64,000 bases of DNA from Crambe crambe (taxonomy: Eukaryota > Porifera > Demospongiae > Poecilosclerida > Crambeidae). The notes under the pieces were generated by a model, which made no database searches, was not told the origin of the DNA, and was given only the letters and a program-made list of their open reading frames with translations. Below, piece by piece: positions 22,696 through 40,490 of the stretch. A program made the position numbers and the translations under genes. Location: positions 8,510,556 through 8,574,555 of the forward strand of contig OZ004585.1 of assembly GCA_963924555.1 (NCBI GenBank). Reading direction: 5' to 3'. Each line of letters starts with the position of its first letter. Position 1 is the stretch's first letter.

Positions 22696-24072
22696 AACCG
22701 GAAAAAAATTGTGATATGGACAATTTTCCTAACAGCTGTTTTGGTAGTGATAGTACTTGCCGCAAACAATAGGTATCCCAATCTCAAACATCACATTCTC
22801 AATCCTCCTAAGAATAACTACGGTGCAACCGGTCGAAAATTTTCTGGCCAATCGGTAAGGACGTTTACGGGATCTAAAAAAGTAATTACAACTGATTACA
22901 CAGCTGAAGATGAAACTGACGTCACATGTGATAAGTGGGGGGTATTGACAACTATCAATCCATCTACTGAAGCTGTCAGGCGGCAAGTACAGCTCTCTGG
23001 TTGGTGTCTTGTGATTGTGGCTGATCAGAAAAGTCCCAAAGGTCCGTACGAGACAGGATGGACTAAAGGACGAGGAAATAAACATGTGGTGTATCTGAGT
23101 GTTGCCGATCAAGAAAACATGAAAAATGACTTCATACATGGTATCCCATGGAATCATTTCGGCCGTAAAAACATTGGATACTTGTATGCCATACAACATG
23201 GAGCCAAAGTTATATGGGACTTCGATGATGACAACTTGTTAAAGTTCTGGATCGAAGGAACTGCTCCTCCTGGAGCTCCGAATATAGAAACAGAGATTAG
23301 CTATGGCATGGGAGAAGGTGAAATTGAAGCCAGAATACTACATGACCGATTTCCCACTTATAATCCCTATCCCGTGCTAGGAGCACCTTATTTCCCATCA
23401 TGGCCTCGAGGCCTGCCACTGCAGGACATCAAAGAACCGAAATGCTTCAACTCTTCTTTGGATGCAACAAAAGTCAAGAAAAGTTCTATAGGTGTACTCC
23501 AGTCTCTGGCTGAGGTGCAACCTGATGTAGATGCTATTTATAGGCTGACTATGCAAGTACCTTTCTCTTTCAACCGTCTGAAAGAGACTAAACCACTCCT
23601 CATACCAAGAGGCGTCTTGACACCTTACAATGCTCAGGCTACACTCCATTTCAAGAGTGCCTTCTGGGGATTATACCTCCCGATCACTGTAATGGGGCGT
23701 GTATCTGATATCTGGCGCAGTTACATTGTGCAGCGTATATTGTGGGATTGTGGCCTTCATTTTGGATTTTCTGCAAGACCACTGGTAGTGCAAGATCGCA
23801 ACGTTCACGAATACATTAAAGATTTCGCTGCAGAGCAAGATCTGTACATGAAGAGTCAACAGTTGGTCACGTTCTTGGGTAAATGGAGGAGTAGTGCAAG
23901 TACTCTACCAGAGAGAATACAAGAGTTGTGGATTGCTCTGTATGAGCGCGATTATATTGAAGAAAAGGACGTTTTTATGATTCAATCGTGGCTCTCTGTT
24001 CTTGCAAGGAGTGGATACATATTTCCTGAAGTTGTTTCTGATCCTGTTGTGGTACCCACTTATTTTATTTAA
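22696..24072 (+). pseudogene. Truncated inverted copy of the STELLO-like gene
   Basis: After a TGTAG acceptor the frame opens with NRKKIVIWTIFLTAVLVVIV and is nearly identical to the N-terminal half of the intact gene at 7931-10540. It includes the membrane anchor, the DUF288 signature and the WDFDDDNLLKFW cluster. It stops at TAA 24070-24072 after SDPVVVPTYFI, about 410 residues short. The last segment departs from the intact copy (which reads SDHVMVTTYLK) and instead resembles the decayed copy at 1-1551 (SDPVAVPTY). Gene conversion or an ancestral state is therefore possible. Everything up to the stop is open, so a truncated membrane protein could still be made. Confidence 0.75.
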
Positions 24073-24769
24073 GGTGGGTTCCCTGGCAAAAAACTGTTTT
24101 TCTTTTTTTAAAATCATAACTCAGCCATTGTAATGTATGTTACCATGTACATTCCTGATATTTTTTGACCAAAAATGGGTTTATACACAAAGACTGGCTT
24201 TCCCACCATATTCTATTTTTTAAATTTCTTATGACGTTTTGTGTTTTCAATGATATATAAAATATATTTCCAGAAATAAAATAAGAGCCACATAATGTAG
24301 ATCACAATAGGGGGTTCTAATGATATATTTTTTGACGAGTTTAGACAAATCCCAAGGAATTATGAACATCCTGCCCAACAAAAAACATTGATTTTTTTTT
24401 TAATGGAGAAAAAAGCAATGTAATTTGAACAACAAAAAATAAACATAAAAAAAGGTCATTGCATTATACTCAGTCAATAAGGCTAAATCGTATACCAATT
24501 AGCTTGATTTGAAAGGACATTATTTAATAATGTGGAAAGTCATAAAACCACGAAAATTCAAAAAATTTTCTCAAAGAAACTTCTGTCCTATATTCTTTCC
24601 ACAACAAAATTTATAACTGCCCCATGTCTGGCACACGTAATGAGTGGTGTTGATTACCTTAGAGCAAATTTATCAGAATTCAGAGAGGAATGGAATTTGC
24701 CAGGAGGAACAAAGAAAAGGTTTGTCAATTCTGTGCTAAAAAAAAGTGTGAATCGCGAGTGAACAAGTT
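24073..24769. other. AT-rich spacer between truncated STELLO and ING genes
   Basis: The stretch 24080-24530 is low-complexity A/T-rich with no gene signal. A 76-codon open frame on the plus strand at 24532-24762 lacks any motif I know and overlaps the likely 3' untranslated region of the ING gene on the other strand. Confidence 0.4.
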
Positions 24770-24939
24770 TCAGTATTTCTTTTTCTTTTCTCTCTCTTGA
24801 CTACACTTGGGGCAGTACCTGAACATCAAGGAAGCAGATAGCATAAGATAGTACACAGCACTATTAACCACAATACCATTTTCCTTTGGGTTTTGCAGTC
24901 AAACCAACGCATTGGAAATGAAACCACTCAATGGGACAC

Positions 24940-25000
<61 letters not shown>

Positions 25001-25007
25001 AGGGAGG

Positions 25008-25093
<86 letters not shown>

Positions 25094-26710
25094 ATAATAG
25101 TTTGTGATCAAGCGATTAAAATTGGGCCATTTTCTTTGAGTTCACTGCTAATCTATCCCCTGACTTATGTACATCTATGTTATCGCAGCCAATCATCTCT
25201 CCAAAGGAGACTTGGTGACAAAGACAATAGGTAGGTTCGTTGGGGTCAACTGGCATGTCCAGTACATCTGATGACGCCTGCTTGCCAGGGTTGCTTATCA
25301 CTGTCGGCCTAAAAATATATATTAATAAGTCAATCACAATCCATACAGTAGTGGAATAATAGTGCCCACTTGCTGATCCTTTACCAGATCACGGAGTGAA
25401 TCAACACGTTATAGAGGATCGACATGTTTCTAAATAATGCCCACCATGATATCAGACCTATTATGACCAGACACCAGGGTGGATGACTGTTTCTAAATGA
25501 TGCCTACGACCCTTTTAATGAGTGGACGAGCACGATAAAGGATAACCTGTTTCTAAATAATGCCCACCATAGTTAGTAATGAACTACAGGCCAACTAGTC
25601 TATCTTTTAAGTGGATCATACTCACCCTCCATCGTCCCCAGTGACAGAGCCGAGCTTTCGTTTCCTCACTGATCCCAAGGAACCACCAGGTCCTCCAGCA
25701 GCTGCCTCACCTCCTGCCCCCCCTGAACGTTTACGATTCTCTATAAAATAGAGCAGGAGAAATTGAACATTAACTGAACAGTAGACCCACTATTCTGCTT
25801 TGATCAGCTGTGACGTAATTCCTCACTCACTTGGTATGCCTGAAGGTTGAATGTCTGAAATAGAGGATATAGAAGCATGCCTGGCTTTCGGGTCCTTCAG
25901 TTGAAGTTCTTGCTCGAATCGAGACAGTTCTGCATCCAGCTTCCTGATGTACTTGTCCACCTAATTAAGCAATATAATCATCAGGGTTCCCCTCCCCCAT
26001 CAGAGCAAAAAGTGGATACAATACAGTGGAACCTCCGAACAATGAACACAATTAGAGAGGTTGTCCTCTTTTTATAGAGCATATAGAGCGTGTGCATGCA
26101 TCCTCCAATGGCAGCCATTTTGTCCATAGTAAATGTGCACCAAAATAGCCACCGTTGGCATGGTAAAAGGATGCATTGCAAAGAGTAAGTTGAGAGCGAG
26201 CTCTTTGGTTCCACTGTTGACAACTGTACTTCTTACCATTTCATACATCTGCATTGCTATCTGGACTTTATTATCGCTGTTTTCCACAGCTTTCTTGAAC
26301 ATGTCTTGTATCCTGTTCAACTCTGTTGTCCTTTCTTCCTGATTCAACTTAGCCACACGATTACGATAGCTTCGTGAATTGCTGTCAATGTCAGACTTCA
26401 AATCTTCATAAAGAGAAAAGTTAGGGGGAGAGAAAAGTACATCACAGCTAGTGTTCTAGCAAAAGAATGGAATAATCTCTTTCCTCTTACAGGTTGGCTA
26501 GGCCTATAGATACATCTTCCCTCAATGGTTAGTACCTTCTGTTCTCTGGTCCAAGTCCCTCATAAGTGCAAAGTTCCTTCTCAGCTCTTGAGGGAGATTT
26601 TCAATGCCTGGTATAGTGTGAGCCATATAAATAGAGATGAATCTCAGAATACAAGATGGTATGGTGCTCTTACTTTCCAAAAAGTTTTCCAGATACAATG
26701 CAGAAGCCAT
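24770..26710 (-). CDS. ING4/5-like: Inhibitor of growth protein, ING4/ING5 type
   Basis: Eight exons (26674-26710, 26536-26607, 26237-26403, 25831-25960, 25626-25740, 25173-25308, 24877-24938, 24770-24818) join in frame to 255 residues, close to vertebrate ING4 (249). The N-terminal ING domain begins [18 protein letters not shown], continues [10 protein letters not shown] and ends [20 protein letters not shown] basic nuclear-localisation-like stretch (NRKRSGG, VRKRKLG) follows. The C-terminal PHD finger is complete: [33 protein letters not shown], then [10 protein letters not shown] and a lysine-rich tail. In known ING4/5 this finger binds H3K4me3 and recruits HBO1 acetyltransferase. The finger is split by two introns, the first made mostly of a CT microsatellite. 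It shares a 270-bp promoter region with the RhoGEF gene. Confidence 0.93.
24941..25091. repeat. (GA)n microsatellite inside ING intron 6
   Basis: About 150 bp of GA, interrupted near 24994-25012 by GGGA repeats. On the coding (minus) strand it reads (CT)n and ends directly at TGCAG, the acceptor of the exon encoding CPIEWFHF. It therefore forms the polypyrimidine tract of that 3' splice site and most of the 234-bp intron. Confidence 0.95.
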
Positions 26711-26980
26711 TGTATCTATGGTTACTTCTAAGATAGGAGAGTCTCACAAAGAGTCTAACCTTTCAGCACCAAACACCAAAGTCCCTTTTGAATGAAGGCA
26801 GTGATACACAGGGTTAAAAGCGAATCGAACGGGTTAAACTCATATGAAGTGAGCATGCGCAATATTATCAAAGGTGCGGGAGATTTCAAAAGTGGGAAAA
26901 CAACCACAATCCAGTCACCATTTTTTATTTTTTGAAGCATTCAAGTAAGCAGCATAGATAGGTAGCGGCAGTTAACAGGG
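26711..26980. promoter_or_regulatory. Shared head-to-head promoter region
   Basis: The start codons of the ING gene (minus, 26710) and the RhoGEF gene (plus, 26981) are 270 bp apart and point away from each other. Both 5' untranslated regions and promoters must fit here unless there are upstream non-coding exons. I see no obvious TATA box on either strand, consistent with a housekeeping bidirectional promoter. No motif is assigned. Confidence 0.6.
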
Positions 26981-32899
<5,919 letters not shown>

Positions 32900-33184
32900 T
32901 ACCATACCATGCAATGCTATACTACTTGGATTGTATATAATTTAAGGCTATACTTTATGAATAGCCTTCCTACTTTTATACATTTCAACACTTTACGCCA
33001 AAACCACGAGCATTTTATTCCATGGAAATTTCGCACTAGGTATTCAAAAGGAACCAACTGACTAACAATTACAGAAATAGTTACTAGCTACTGCTAAGCT
33101 AATCTCAGGAATCTAACTCAGTCAAATTAAAGTCTGCTAAACTATTTGTTCGTTTCAGTCATGGTCCATTTTTTCATCTCGGCT
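32900..33184. other. Spacer between RhoGEF and collagen-like copy A
   Basis: The two genes converge tail to tail. The same spacer, with small changes, is repeated at 44361-44660, which supports duplication of the whole locus. Confidence 0.6.
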
Positions 33185-34887
33185 TTAGATGCTGCACACC
33201 ACACAGGTGAGCTCTTTGGCTGGAGAATATGGAGGACAAGGGAGTCCAGAGCACTGAGGTTCAGTGTGGTAGAGCAGGACTCCATTGAGATTTGCATAAC
33301 TGCCAGGCAGAGACTGCTGGGCTTGATCAACGCAGACGTATTCCGTGCGGTGATGCTTGATGTGCGAAGTCATGAGGTAGCCCCTGTACTCAGTGTTCCA
33401 CCTCTCTGGACACTCTGTGGTTCCAGAATCATCAGAGTGGTTTGGCGAAAACTCGCAAGGCAAACAGCACAGGGAACATCGTGATCTTGAACTCCTTGCA
33501 AAGGATGCTCGTATTCGGAACCAAAAACGTATGCATGGCCTTGGACTCCTGGGCGTGTCTTCAGGGTGTATTTTGGCTCTGGGGGCATGCAGAGGTAGTT
33601 TGATGCTCCTCCTCTGTGGTTGTAGTGAGTACCACCTGTGATGCCAGAGTACACGAGTCTAGTCCTGCTGGTTCTAGGACAACGTTTGTTCCCCCACCTG
33701 GTGAAGACAACACCACTTTTACGAAACTCTGCATGTCAATGATACATGGAGAGAAATCGTCAGTCACTCTTAGTAATGAATACATAACCACAACTATCTC
33801 ATCTCATACTTGCTATTTCCACAACTTCGTTGGTCCTGCTTGTAGCAGCATCCTCATTGATTTGAAATCCTGTTTGGACTTTGTTGAGAGAGGTCCTGAC
33901 CCATATCTTGATCTAAGACTTGCTCCAGATCTTGTTCCACATCTTGCTGCTGGTCATCTATACATAAATAATATTAAGTAGCTACTGTATTTTTGTGGGA
34001 AAAATGAAAACAGCTACATCACACTTCAACTTCCATGAAACCATGAAGAGTTTATTTCAAAATTAGCTACCTCACCAGAAACAACAACATTTTAGATATG
34101 CTGAAACATTTTGAGCATTATGGCCAGCTGAGCATTAAATTTCCAGTCTTTTAAGCTGAAAAGTTGTGCTCGATCAGACCTGTGCTGCATTATCGAAAGC
34201 ATTATAGGTAAATATCAAAGCATTTATTATTAATAGCTAGCTGTATTATGGGTGACCAGTGTGCATGAGAATTTGAGAACAGCTGTAGGTAGAAATTTGA
34301 GTACAATTTTTTGAGCCCTACAATAATTCGATGTACAATACCCCTGAGAAATGCATTTACCTTGTTGTGCCACTAACAATTCTGCAAGAAAATAATAACC
34401 AAAAGGTTATACTAATAATATCACTGCAGCTATGGCTGTACAATAGCTATCCTTACTTCCACCGCCACAGAGAGATAGATACTTGGCACAGATGGAACTC
34501 AAAAGGACTTTGTCAGCTTTATCTGCAAGAAAATTAAAAGAGCTGTCCTGTGTCCTCATGCACATCAGGCATAGAGTAGCTAATTAGTAACGAAGGGGTC
34601 AGTGGGAAAAGGTGATAACCACCAAAATTTAAGAGGTGGAGTTTGTGGTCAGTTGTGTAGCAATTTTTAAAAGTTAGGTTTGATTTTTTTTGGGCCACTA
34701 TTAAAACACAATTAGCTTTCACTTTCAGAATGGGCAATGAAGTTGGCATTGCCTACAATCATGTATAGAAATAATTTTATTGGTGAACTTTGACCCTTTA
34801 TGTTTCCACTGAGCTTATAGGCTGACCTTGAGCATGAGCTGCAGCCAGAGCAAACAGAAGCGAGAGGCAGATGATGACTTTCAGCAT
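33185..34887 (-). pseudogene. Spongin short-chain collagen C4-like, copy A, frameshifted
   Basis: Exons are readable at 34827-34887 (signal peptide MLKVIICLSLLFALAAAHA), 34457-34522 (DKADKVLLSSICAKYPSL), 33810-33957 (acidic, Gln-rich) and 33185-33728 (NC1-like domain). Two small deletions break the frame. The acidic exon lacks two bases after QQSPN compared with copy C, giving an in-frame stop, and the NC1-like exon lacks one base near 33427, between TTLMI and TECPERW. Splice signals and a TATA box are preserved, so inactivation looks recent. The exon encoding EEQYYPLEEQQSG, present in B, D and E, is absent here as in C. Confidence 0.8.
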
Positions 34888-36050
34888 TTTCACAGAAGAT
34901 AGCTGTAGCTATAATAATGGCAGAATTGGCAGAGCAGAGAAGTATTGATGTTGTTATAGTTGCTTGCTTGCTTGCATGCAGTGTGTGGCTCTGTGATCGG
35001 AAAGCCTTCTTTTATACCATCCAGCTCAGGCCAGGATCATAGCTATACATGTGTAGGTTTCATGCCACCTGTTGGAGTTGAGCTATTATATCCAATATTA
35101 AAAACCTGTGTATATATTCTAGCTAGCTATGTTGAATTAGGCTATAATGGCTTCTGCTTCCATGCTATTATCATTAATAATTAGAGTTTCCTTGAAATAT
35201 GAATATTTTTTTTTAATCTGTGGCACGACTCACAGAGCTTCAGTTTCTGTGAAGCTACAGGCAGGTATTCCTTGAATGGCCTGATTTTCCATATAGAACC
35301 TGAAAATTTCATAGCTAAATTTATTGGCACCTTGGGGAAAAATTTTTTCTCGATAACACATGAGCTATGTGTTTGAGCCACATCTGACTTAGCTAGCTAC
35401 TGTTGAATTCAATGATGTACGTGTCTTTGTGGGATTCTAACAGAAGGAAGAGAAGGGGCTACATGCAGACTGAGAGAGCTGGATAGCTATCTACTTGGCA
35501 CAGATGGAACTCAAGAGGGTCGGGGATATTTTGTTGCTTTTCATGACAAAAATTAATGGAGTTGAGCTAGTATCCATCTAACTACTTATTCTTTCCTCCA
35601 TTCCACATTGCATTATTTAGTGTAATGAATTAGCTTATGCATGCCTCTGAAATAGGAATATTATTCGATCAGTGTTCCCGTGAGACACAAATAGCTCCAG
35701 TTTCCATGTATATCATAATATTTCAGAATTTCACAGAAGCAGAAGCATACGTATATAGCTATTCCTTTATTAGCTAAAGCTACAGGCCGGCATTCTTTGA
35801 ATGTCCTGGGTGGTCTGATTCTCAATAGCTAAAACCCGAAATTTTCACCTTGGAAAACTTAAAATCAAAATGACATTTAAATGTATGCTTGAGCCACATG
35901 CAGATTTGTATAGAGATAGGTAGCTACTTCTACTGCTGTTAAGCTAATCTTAAGAGCGACAATCTAGATGAGGAATCTAACTCAAAGTCTGGCTAAAAAC
36001 TAGTTATTCATTCAGTCATAGTCCATTTTTGCATCTTGGAATTCTCATTT
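34888..36050. other. Upstream region of copy A and downstream region of copy B
   Basis: It contains the TATA box of copy A, then AT-rich DNA with TAGCTA words. The stretch 34930-35400 is closely similar to 51650-52140, and 35420-36050 to 52190-52800, so it is part of the duplicated A-B locus. No other gene is seen. Confidence 0.55.
35009..35016 (-). promoter_or_regulatory. TATA box of copy A
   Basis: TATAAAAG on the minus strand, about 122 bp before the signal-peptide start codon. The same octamer lies at similar positions before B, D, E and the orphan 5' exons at 51222-51620, with conserved flanks (GGATGGTATAAAAGAAGG here). Confidence 0.7.
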
Positions 36051-37529
36051 TTAGATGCTGCACACCACACAGGTGAGCTCTTTGGCTGGAGAGTATGGAG
36101 GACAAGGGAGTCCAGAGCAGTGAGGTTCAGTATGGTAGAGCAGGACTCCATCGAGATTTGCATGACTGCCAGGCAGAGACTGCTGGGCTTGATCAACGCA
36201 GACGTATTCTGTGCGGAAATGCCCGATGTGTGAAGTCATGAGGTAGCCCCTGTACTCAGTGTTCCACCTCTCTGGACACTCGGTGGTTCCAGGGATCATC
36301 AGAGTGGTTTGGCGAAAACTCGCAAGGCAAACAGCACAGGGAACGTCGTGATCATGAACTCCTTGCAAAGGATGCTGGTACTCGGAACCAAAAACATATG
36401 CATGGCCTTGGACTCCTGGGCGTGTCCTCAGGGTGTATTTTGGCTCTGGGGGCATGCAGAGGTAGTTTGATGCTCCTCCTCTGTGGGTGAAGTGAGTACC
36501 ACCCGTAATGCCAGTGTACACGAGTTTAGTCCCACTGGTTCTAGGACAACCTTTGTTCCCCCACCTGGTGAAGACAACACCGCTCCTACGAAACCCTACA
36601 TGTCAACGATACACAGAGAGAAATTGTCAGTCACTCTAGTATCACTCTAGCAGAACCTCCGAATGATGGACACACTTGAGACCCAGCCTTTGTAGAGAGG
36701 TTTGGTGTATATACAAAGGTAGATTGTCCGTTGTTGAGAGGTTTGCTACATATTAGCTACAGTCTATCTTCTATCTTACTTGCTGTTTCCACAACTTCAT
36801 TGGAGAGGTCTTGTTGCTCCTGGCCCACGTCTTGCTCCACGTCTTGCTGCTCTTGGATTTGTTTATCTACATTATTATTACAGTCAGCTATGGGGAAATT
36901 TGTGTGCAAGAAATTAATTAGCTAGATACACAAACGGAGGAAGACACTTTCATTTCTGTAAAACAGAAAAATTTCCACAAAAAGAAATATTGCTGTGGTT
37001 CTTGATGGGTACGTGTAGCTATAGGGTTACTTGGGTCACTTGTTGCTGAAGGGGGAATGAAGTAGGGGTATTATAGGTGTGGTTATTGAAATTAGGATGA
37101 TAGGAATAGTAATATTGCAGCTAATTATGATGTGTATAACCTGAAAGTGGTGATCTGGATAGGAACTTACCCGATTGCTGCTCCTCCAGTGGGTAGTACT
37201 GCTCTTCCACTCCTGCGTGATAAGAATTCACAGTTATGTAACAACCATAAGGATGTAACTCCAGCTATATGAATAGCTATATTTTAATAGCTTACTTCCA
37301 CCACCACAGAGAGATGGATACTTGGAACAGATGGAACTCACAAGGACTTTATCAGCTCTATCTGAAAGTTAATAGTTGAGTATAATAGTCATCTGTCACT
37401 TTGGTGATTTTTTAAAAATGCACTAGACTATATGGCTGTTATGGTTTTTGTATAGCTAGCCATGGGCTGACCGATTTTAGCTGCAGCCAGAGCAAACAGA
37501 AGTGTGAGGCAGATGACGACTTTCAGCAT
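36051..37529 (-). CDS. Spongin short-chain collagen C4-like secreted protein, copy B
   Basis: Five exons (37472-37529, 37296-37361, 37171-37212, 36780-36866, 36051-36595) join in frame to 265 residues. Exon 1 is a signal peptide (MLKVVICLTLLFALAAAKI). Exon 2 gives RADKVLVSSICSKYPSLCGG, exon 3 VEEQYYPLEEQQSG, exon 4 an acidic Gln-rich linker (DKQIQEQQDVEQDVGQEQQD). Exon 5 is a cysteine-rich domain: VVFTRWGNKGCPRTSGTKLV, GGASNYLCMPPEP, DHDVPCAVCLA, TTECPERWN and ELTCVVCSI. This resembles the C-terminal non-collagenous domain of sponge short-chain (spongin) collagens, a family related to collagen IV NC1. No Gly-X-Y repeat is present, so it is probably an extracellular-matrix-type protein without a triple helix. 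Confidence 0.82.
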
Positions 37530-37668
37530 TTTCACAGCTTATAGAAGAAGACAGCTGTATAGCTAATATTAATGGCAGAAAAGTGGCAGAGCCGAGAAGT
37601 TATTAATAGTCGTTGTAGTTGTTTGCTTACTTGCAGTGTGTGTGACTGATTGGAAGGCTCAGCTCATC

Positions 37669-37676
37669 CTTTTATA
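37669..37676 (-). promoter_or_regulatory. TATA box of copy B
   Basis: TATAAAAG on the minus strand, 140 bp before the start codon, in the context GGGTGGTATAAAAGGATG. The same arrangement is seen at copy D. Immediately upstream, at 37684-37691, is GCTGCAAT, the empty counterpart of the hAT-like insertion site at copy D. Confidence 0.75.
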
Positions 37677-37691
37677 CCACCCAGCTGCAAT

Positions 37692-40490
37692 ATAATATTA
37701 CCGTAATCGTATAAATTTTCGGAGGTTTAAAATTTCGTGATTTCCGGTGTTACAGTGATATGTGTTTCCCAGTGGCGCGTGTTCCCCGAACGCATAACTC
37801 TAGGGATATCTGTTCGCCCACGCGAAATCAAACGTCACTCTCAAAACCTGCAGTGATATGTGTTCCCCACGTGCTAATTTTCGTTTGATGCTAGTGGCAT
37901 GGAAGAAGAAAGATAGCTACTTGGGTTATATTGAGAAGCAAGAATATCTTCCTGGTTTTAACAGCAATCAGATAAGGGCAAGCAAGAGTTATCAGCTGAT
38001 AAGTGATCAGCTGCACTACATTCTGATGGTTCTACTTTCCAAAGACTTATACTTTGAGGAAGAAATGAAGTAGACAGGGTCTTTATGGAATGTCATTCGA
38101 CGGCATAGAGTACTATTTGGTAAAATAAAGGCTTGTTACTATAGCTACGTAGCTAGTGATAATTCAATCATCACATACACTTGTGCACATGTTGATCTGA
38201 AGTTCAGCTGGCCATCATTAGAAGAGCTAGCTAGTAACAGACTATTTGCTGACAATTCTGCATGCAGGAGCCTATCATGCAATGTACATTTGGTCTTGCC
38301 AGATTTGGTCCATGGGAGCATACTCTGTTCATTCCATGGACAATATCTATGTAGCTACTAACTGCCCTCACAATGAAAATACTGCAATCATATATCATAT
38401 TGGCCATTGCTAACATGCTGAAGTGATTTCGTACTTGCACTTCGCCTTGCAGTTTTACCCTCTCTATAGTTGTTACACTAATACAGGCCCGTAGGAAGCA
38501 AAATTTCAATGGTCAGGCCAGGATGTGGATGTGGTCAAATGAAATGGGTGTGGCTACACAATAATACTCACTAGGGCTGCATAAATTATGCTGGTGAACA
38601 TTTTATAAGTAGAATTTGAGCAGTGACTGGCAACTTGCTGATTCCCTTTTGACATGCATGACATGCATGATGAATAACATGCACCAAGGGTGCATTGAGT
38701 CGCAAGATAGTGAGAGGGCCAATGCTCTATACATAACGGCAGGGATGGGAATATATTGGAATCTACGTTAGATTATTTACACATGTTCCGACCTTGGCTT
38801 CCATGGATGTTTGCTGAGTAACATATCTACATATCACTTGAAGGTAGCTAGTAGGCCTGTGGATTGGAAACAGTGGAATGGAATACAGTGCACAAGAGGA
38901 GATGTGATCGTGTTGATCACCTGTACTATGGATGTTTGCTGAGTAACATATCTACATATCACTTGAAGGTAGCTAGTAGGCCTGTGGATTGGAAACAGTG
39001 GAATAGAATACAGTGCACAAGAGGAGACATGATCATGTACTATGGATGTTTGCTGAGTAACATAACACTTGAAGGTAGCTAGTAGGCCTGTGGATTGGAA
39101 ACAGTGGAATAGAATACAGTACATAAGAGGAGACATGATCATGTACTATGGATGTTTGCTGAGTAACATATCACTTGAAGGTAGCTAGTAGGCCCGTGGA
39201 TTGGGAACAGTGGAATTGAATACTGGACTAGAATACTACCAATACTATTGATCTAGCTACTAGCTATTAGGCCCAGTTAACCTACAATTCATTCTTCAAC
39301 GCTAACAAACATGCCCGTACCAACAATTATTTATTACTCCTCAAATCATGTATGACAGCTATATAAGCGATTGTTATCACTGAAACCTAATATAGAACTT
39401 GTAAGATCATGCAGCTCTTGAGTATTGTATCTGTCATATGCTGAATCCCACATCCACATTCCATATTATTACCATCTGATCAGACTGATACTGTAGCTAT
39501 AAACTATAATTCTCAAATATTACACAACACTTCTAGATATACTGTATGATGCCAGTATTATTTATCCGGGCCTACTAGCTACCTTTAAGTGATATGTAGA
39601 TATGTATATATTTTCACTACTCAGCAAACATCCTCAGGGAACTATAGTAGTAACAGGTGATTAACACGATCACATCTCCTCTTGTATTGTACACTCCAAC
39701 TCTCTGCGAAAAGCAATTTTTTCATGGTTATGTTTAACACAAAGCTGCTACGTACATCCACCTTTAACTGCATCACACTGATAGATTCCTGCATCTGAAT
39801 TGGTACAATTATTGCTAGCAATCACAGATTTAATACCAATGCAATATAGAACATGCATATGGAAGCCGAGGTCGGAACGTGTGTTAATAATTGAAATCTC
39901 AGATTCCAGTATTCTGTTCCATTCCACCAATCCTATTGGGAAAGAAATTGAGCTTGAGCCTGAAGCTTCTAGCACTAGCAGTAATATTATGTCTTTTGAG
40001 TATATCAAAGCTTGGTAGATATCAAAGCATTATGGGCATGCAGTGTGCTTGAAAATTTGAGAATATAGTTGAATGAGCCCTAATACTCACTTAGGGGTAT
40101 CGGGTCGAAAGTTTAAAAGTGGTCAGGCCATGGCCTGACTGGCCTGACTGGTTGCTACGGGCCTGTAATAATAGACTATAGCTAGTGTCCCCACTAACAA
40201 GCTAACCCAAGAGCCTGCACATTTTTCATTAGATACAGACTTGCTCATCACAGCTCATCATTTTTCCTAACCACAATCATGCCTTGTATATAAAAGACTG
40301 AGACATTCTTGGTCCTCCTATGCACGCATATCTCAGACTTCTATGTTTCCCCTCAGTTTAATGCAATCTGAATAATGTGACTGTGCATAAAATAGAACAC
40401 ATGACTTCTATTGTCAGTGATATGTTCCTCTCAGTTTAATGCAATCTGAATGAACTCTAGCTACATGCATAGTTGCCAACTTCTGGAAAT
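37692..40490. other. Intergenic region with tandem repeat, no supported gene
   Basis: Short open frames here (for example 37858-38073, 38231-38509 and 39748-40008) show no motif I recognise. A tandem repeat is at 38805-39235, and a reverse-orientation piece of it lies at about 39570-39690. Around 40080-40160 is a decayed repeat with GGCCTGACTGGCCTGACTGG that recurs near 63835. Confidence 0.5.
38805..39235. repeat. Tandem repeat of ~107-126 bp, four copies
   Basis: Units start GGATGTTTGCTGAGTAACAT near 38805, 38930, 39042 and 39149 and contain AGGCCTGTGGATTGGAAACA. They differ by short internal deletions, which explains the shrinking period. Confidence 0.8.

Noticed and set aside
22729..23199. 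A 156-residue antisense frame within the truncated STELLO copy (also 10037-10507)
   Set aside because: Antisense shadow of a strongly conserved coding sequence; the sense frame carries the DUF288 motifs.
1247..24072. Direct repeats considered as a CRISPR array (57-bp and 153-bp tandem repeats elsewhere in the window)
   Set aside because: Repeats are contiguous with no unique spacers, and the genome is animal.
24532..24762. 76-residue plus-strand frame after the truncated STELLO copy
   Set aside because: No recognisable motif, A/T-rich codons, and it lies antisense to the expected 3' untranslated region of the ING gene.
38231..40018. Several 70-100 residue frames between copies B and C
   Set aside because: No motifs, no splice-linked exons and overlap with tandem repeats; not supportable as genes.
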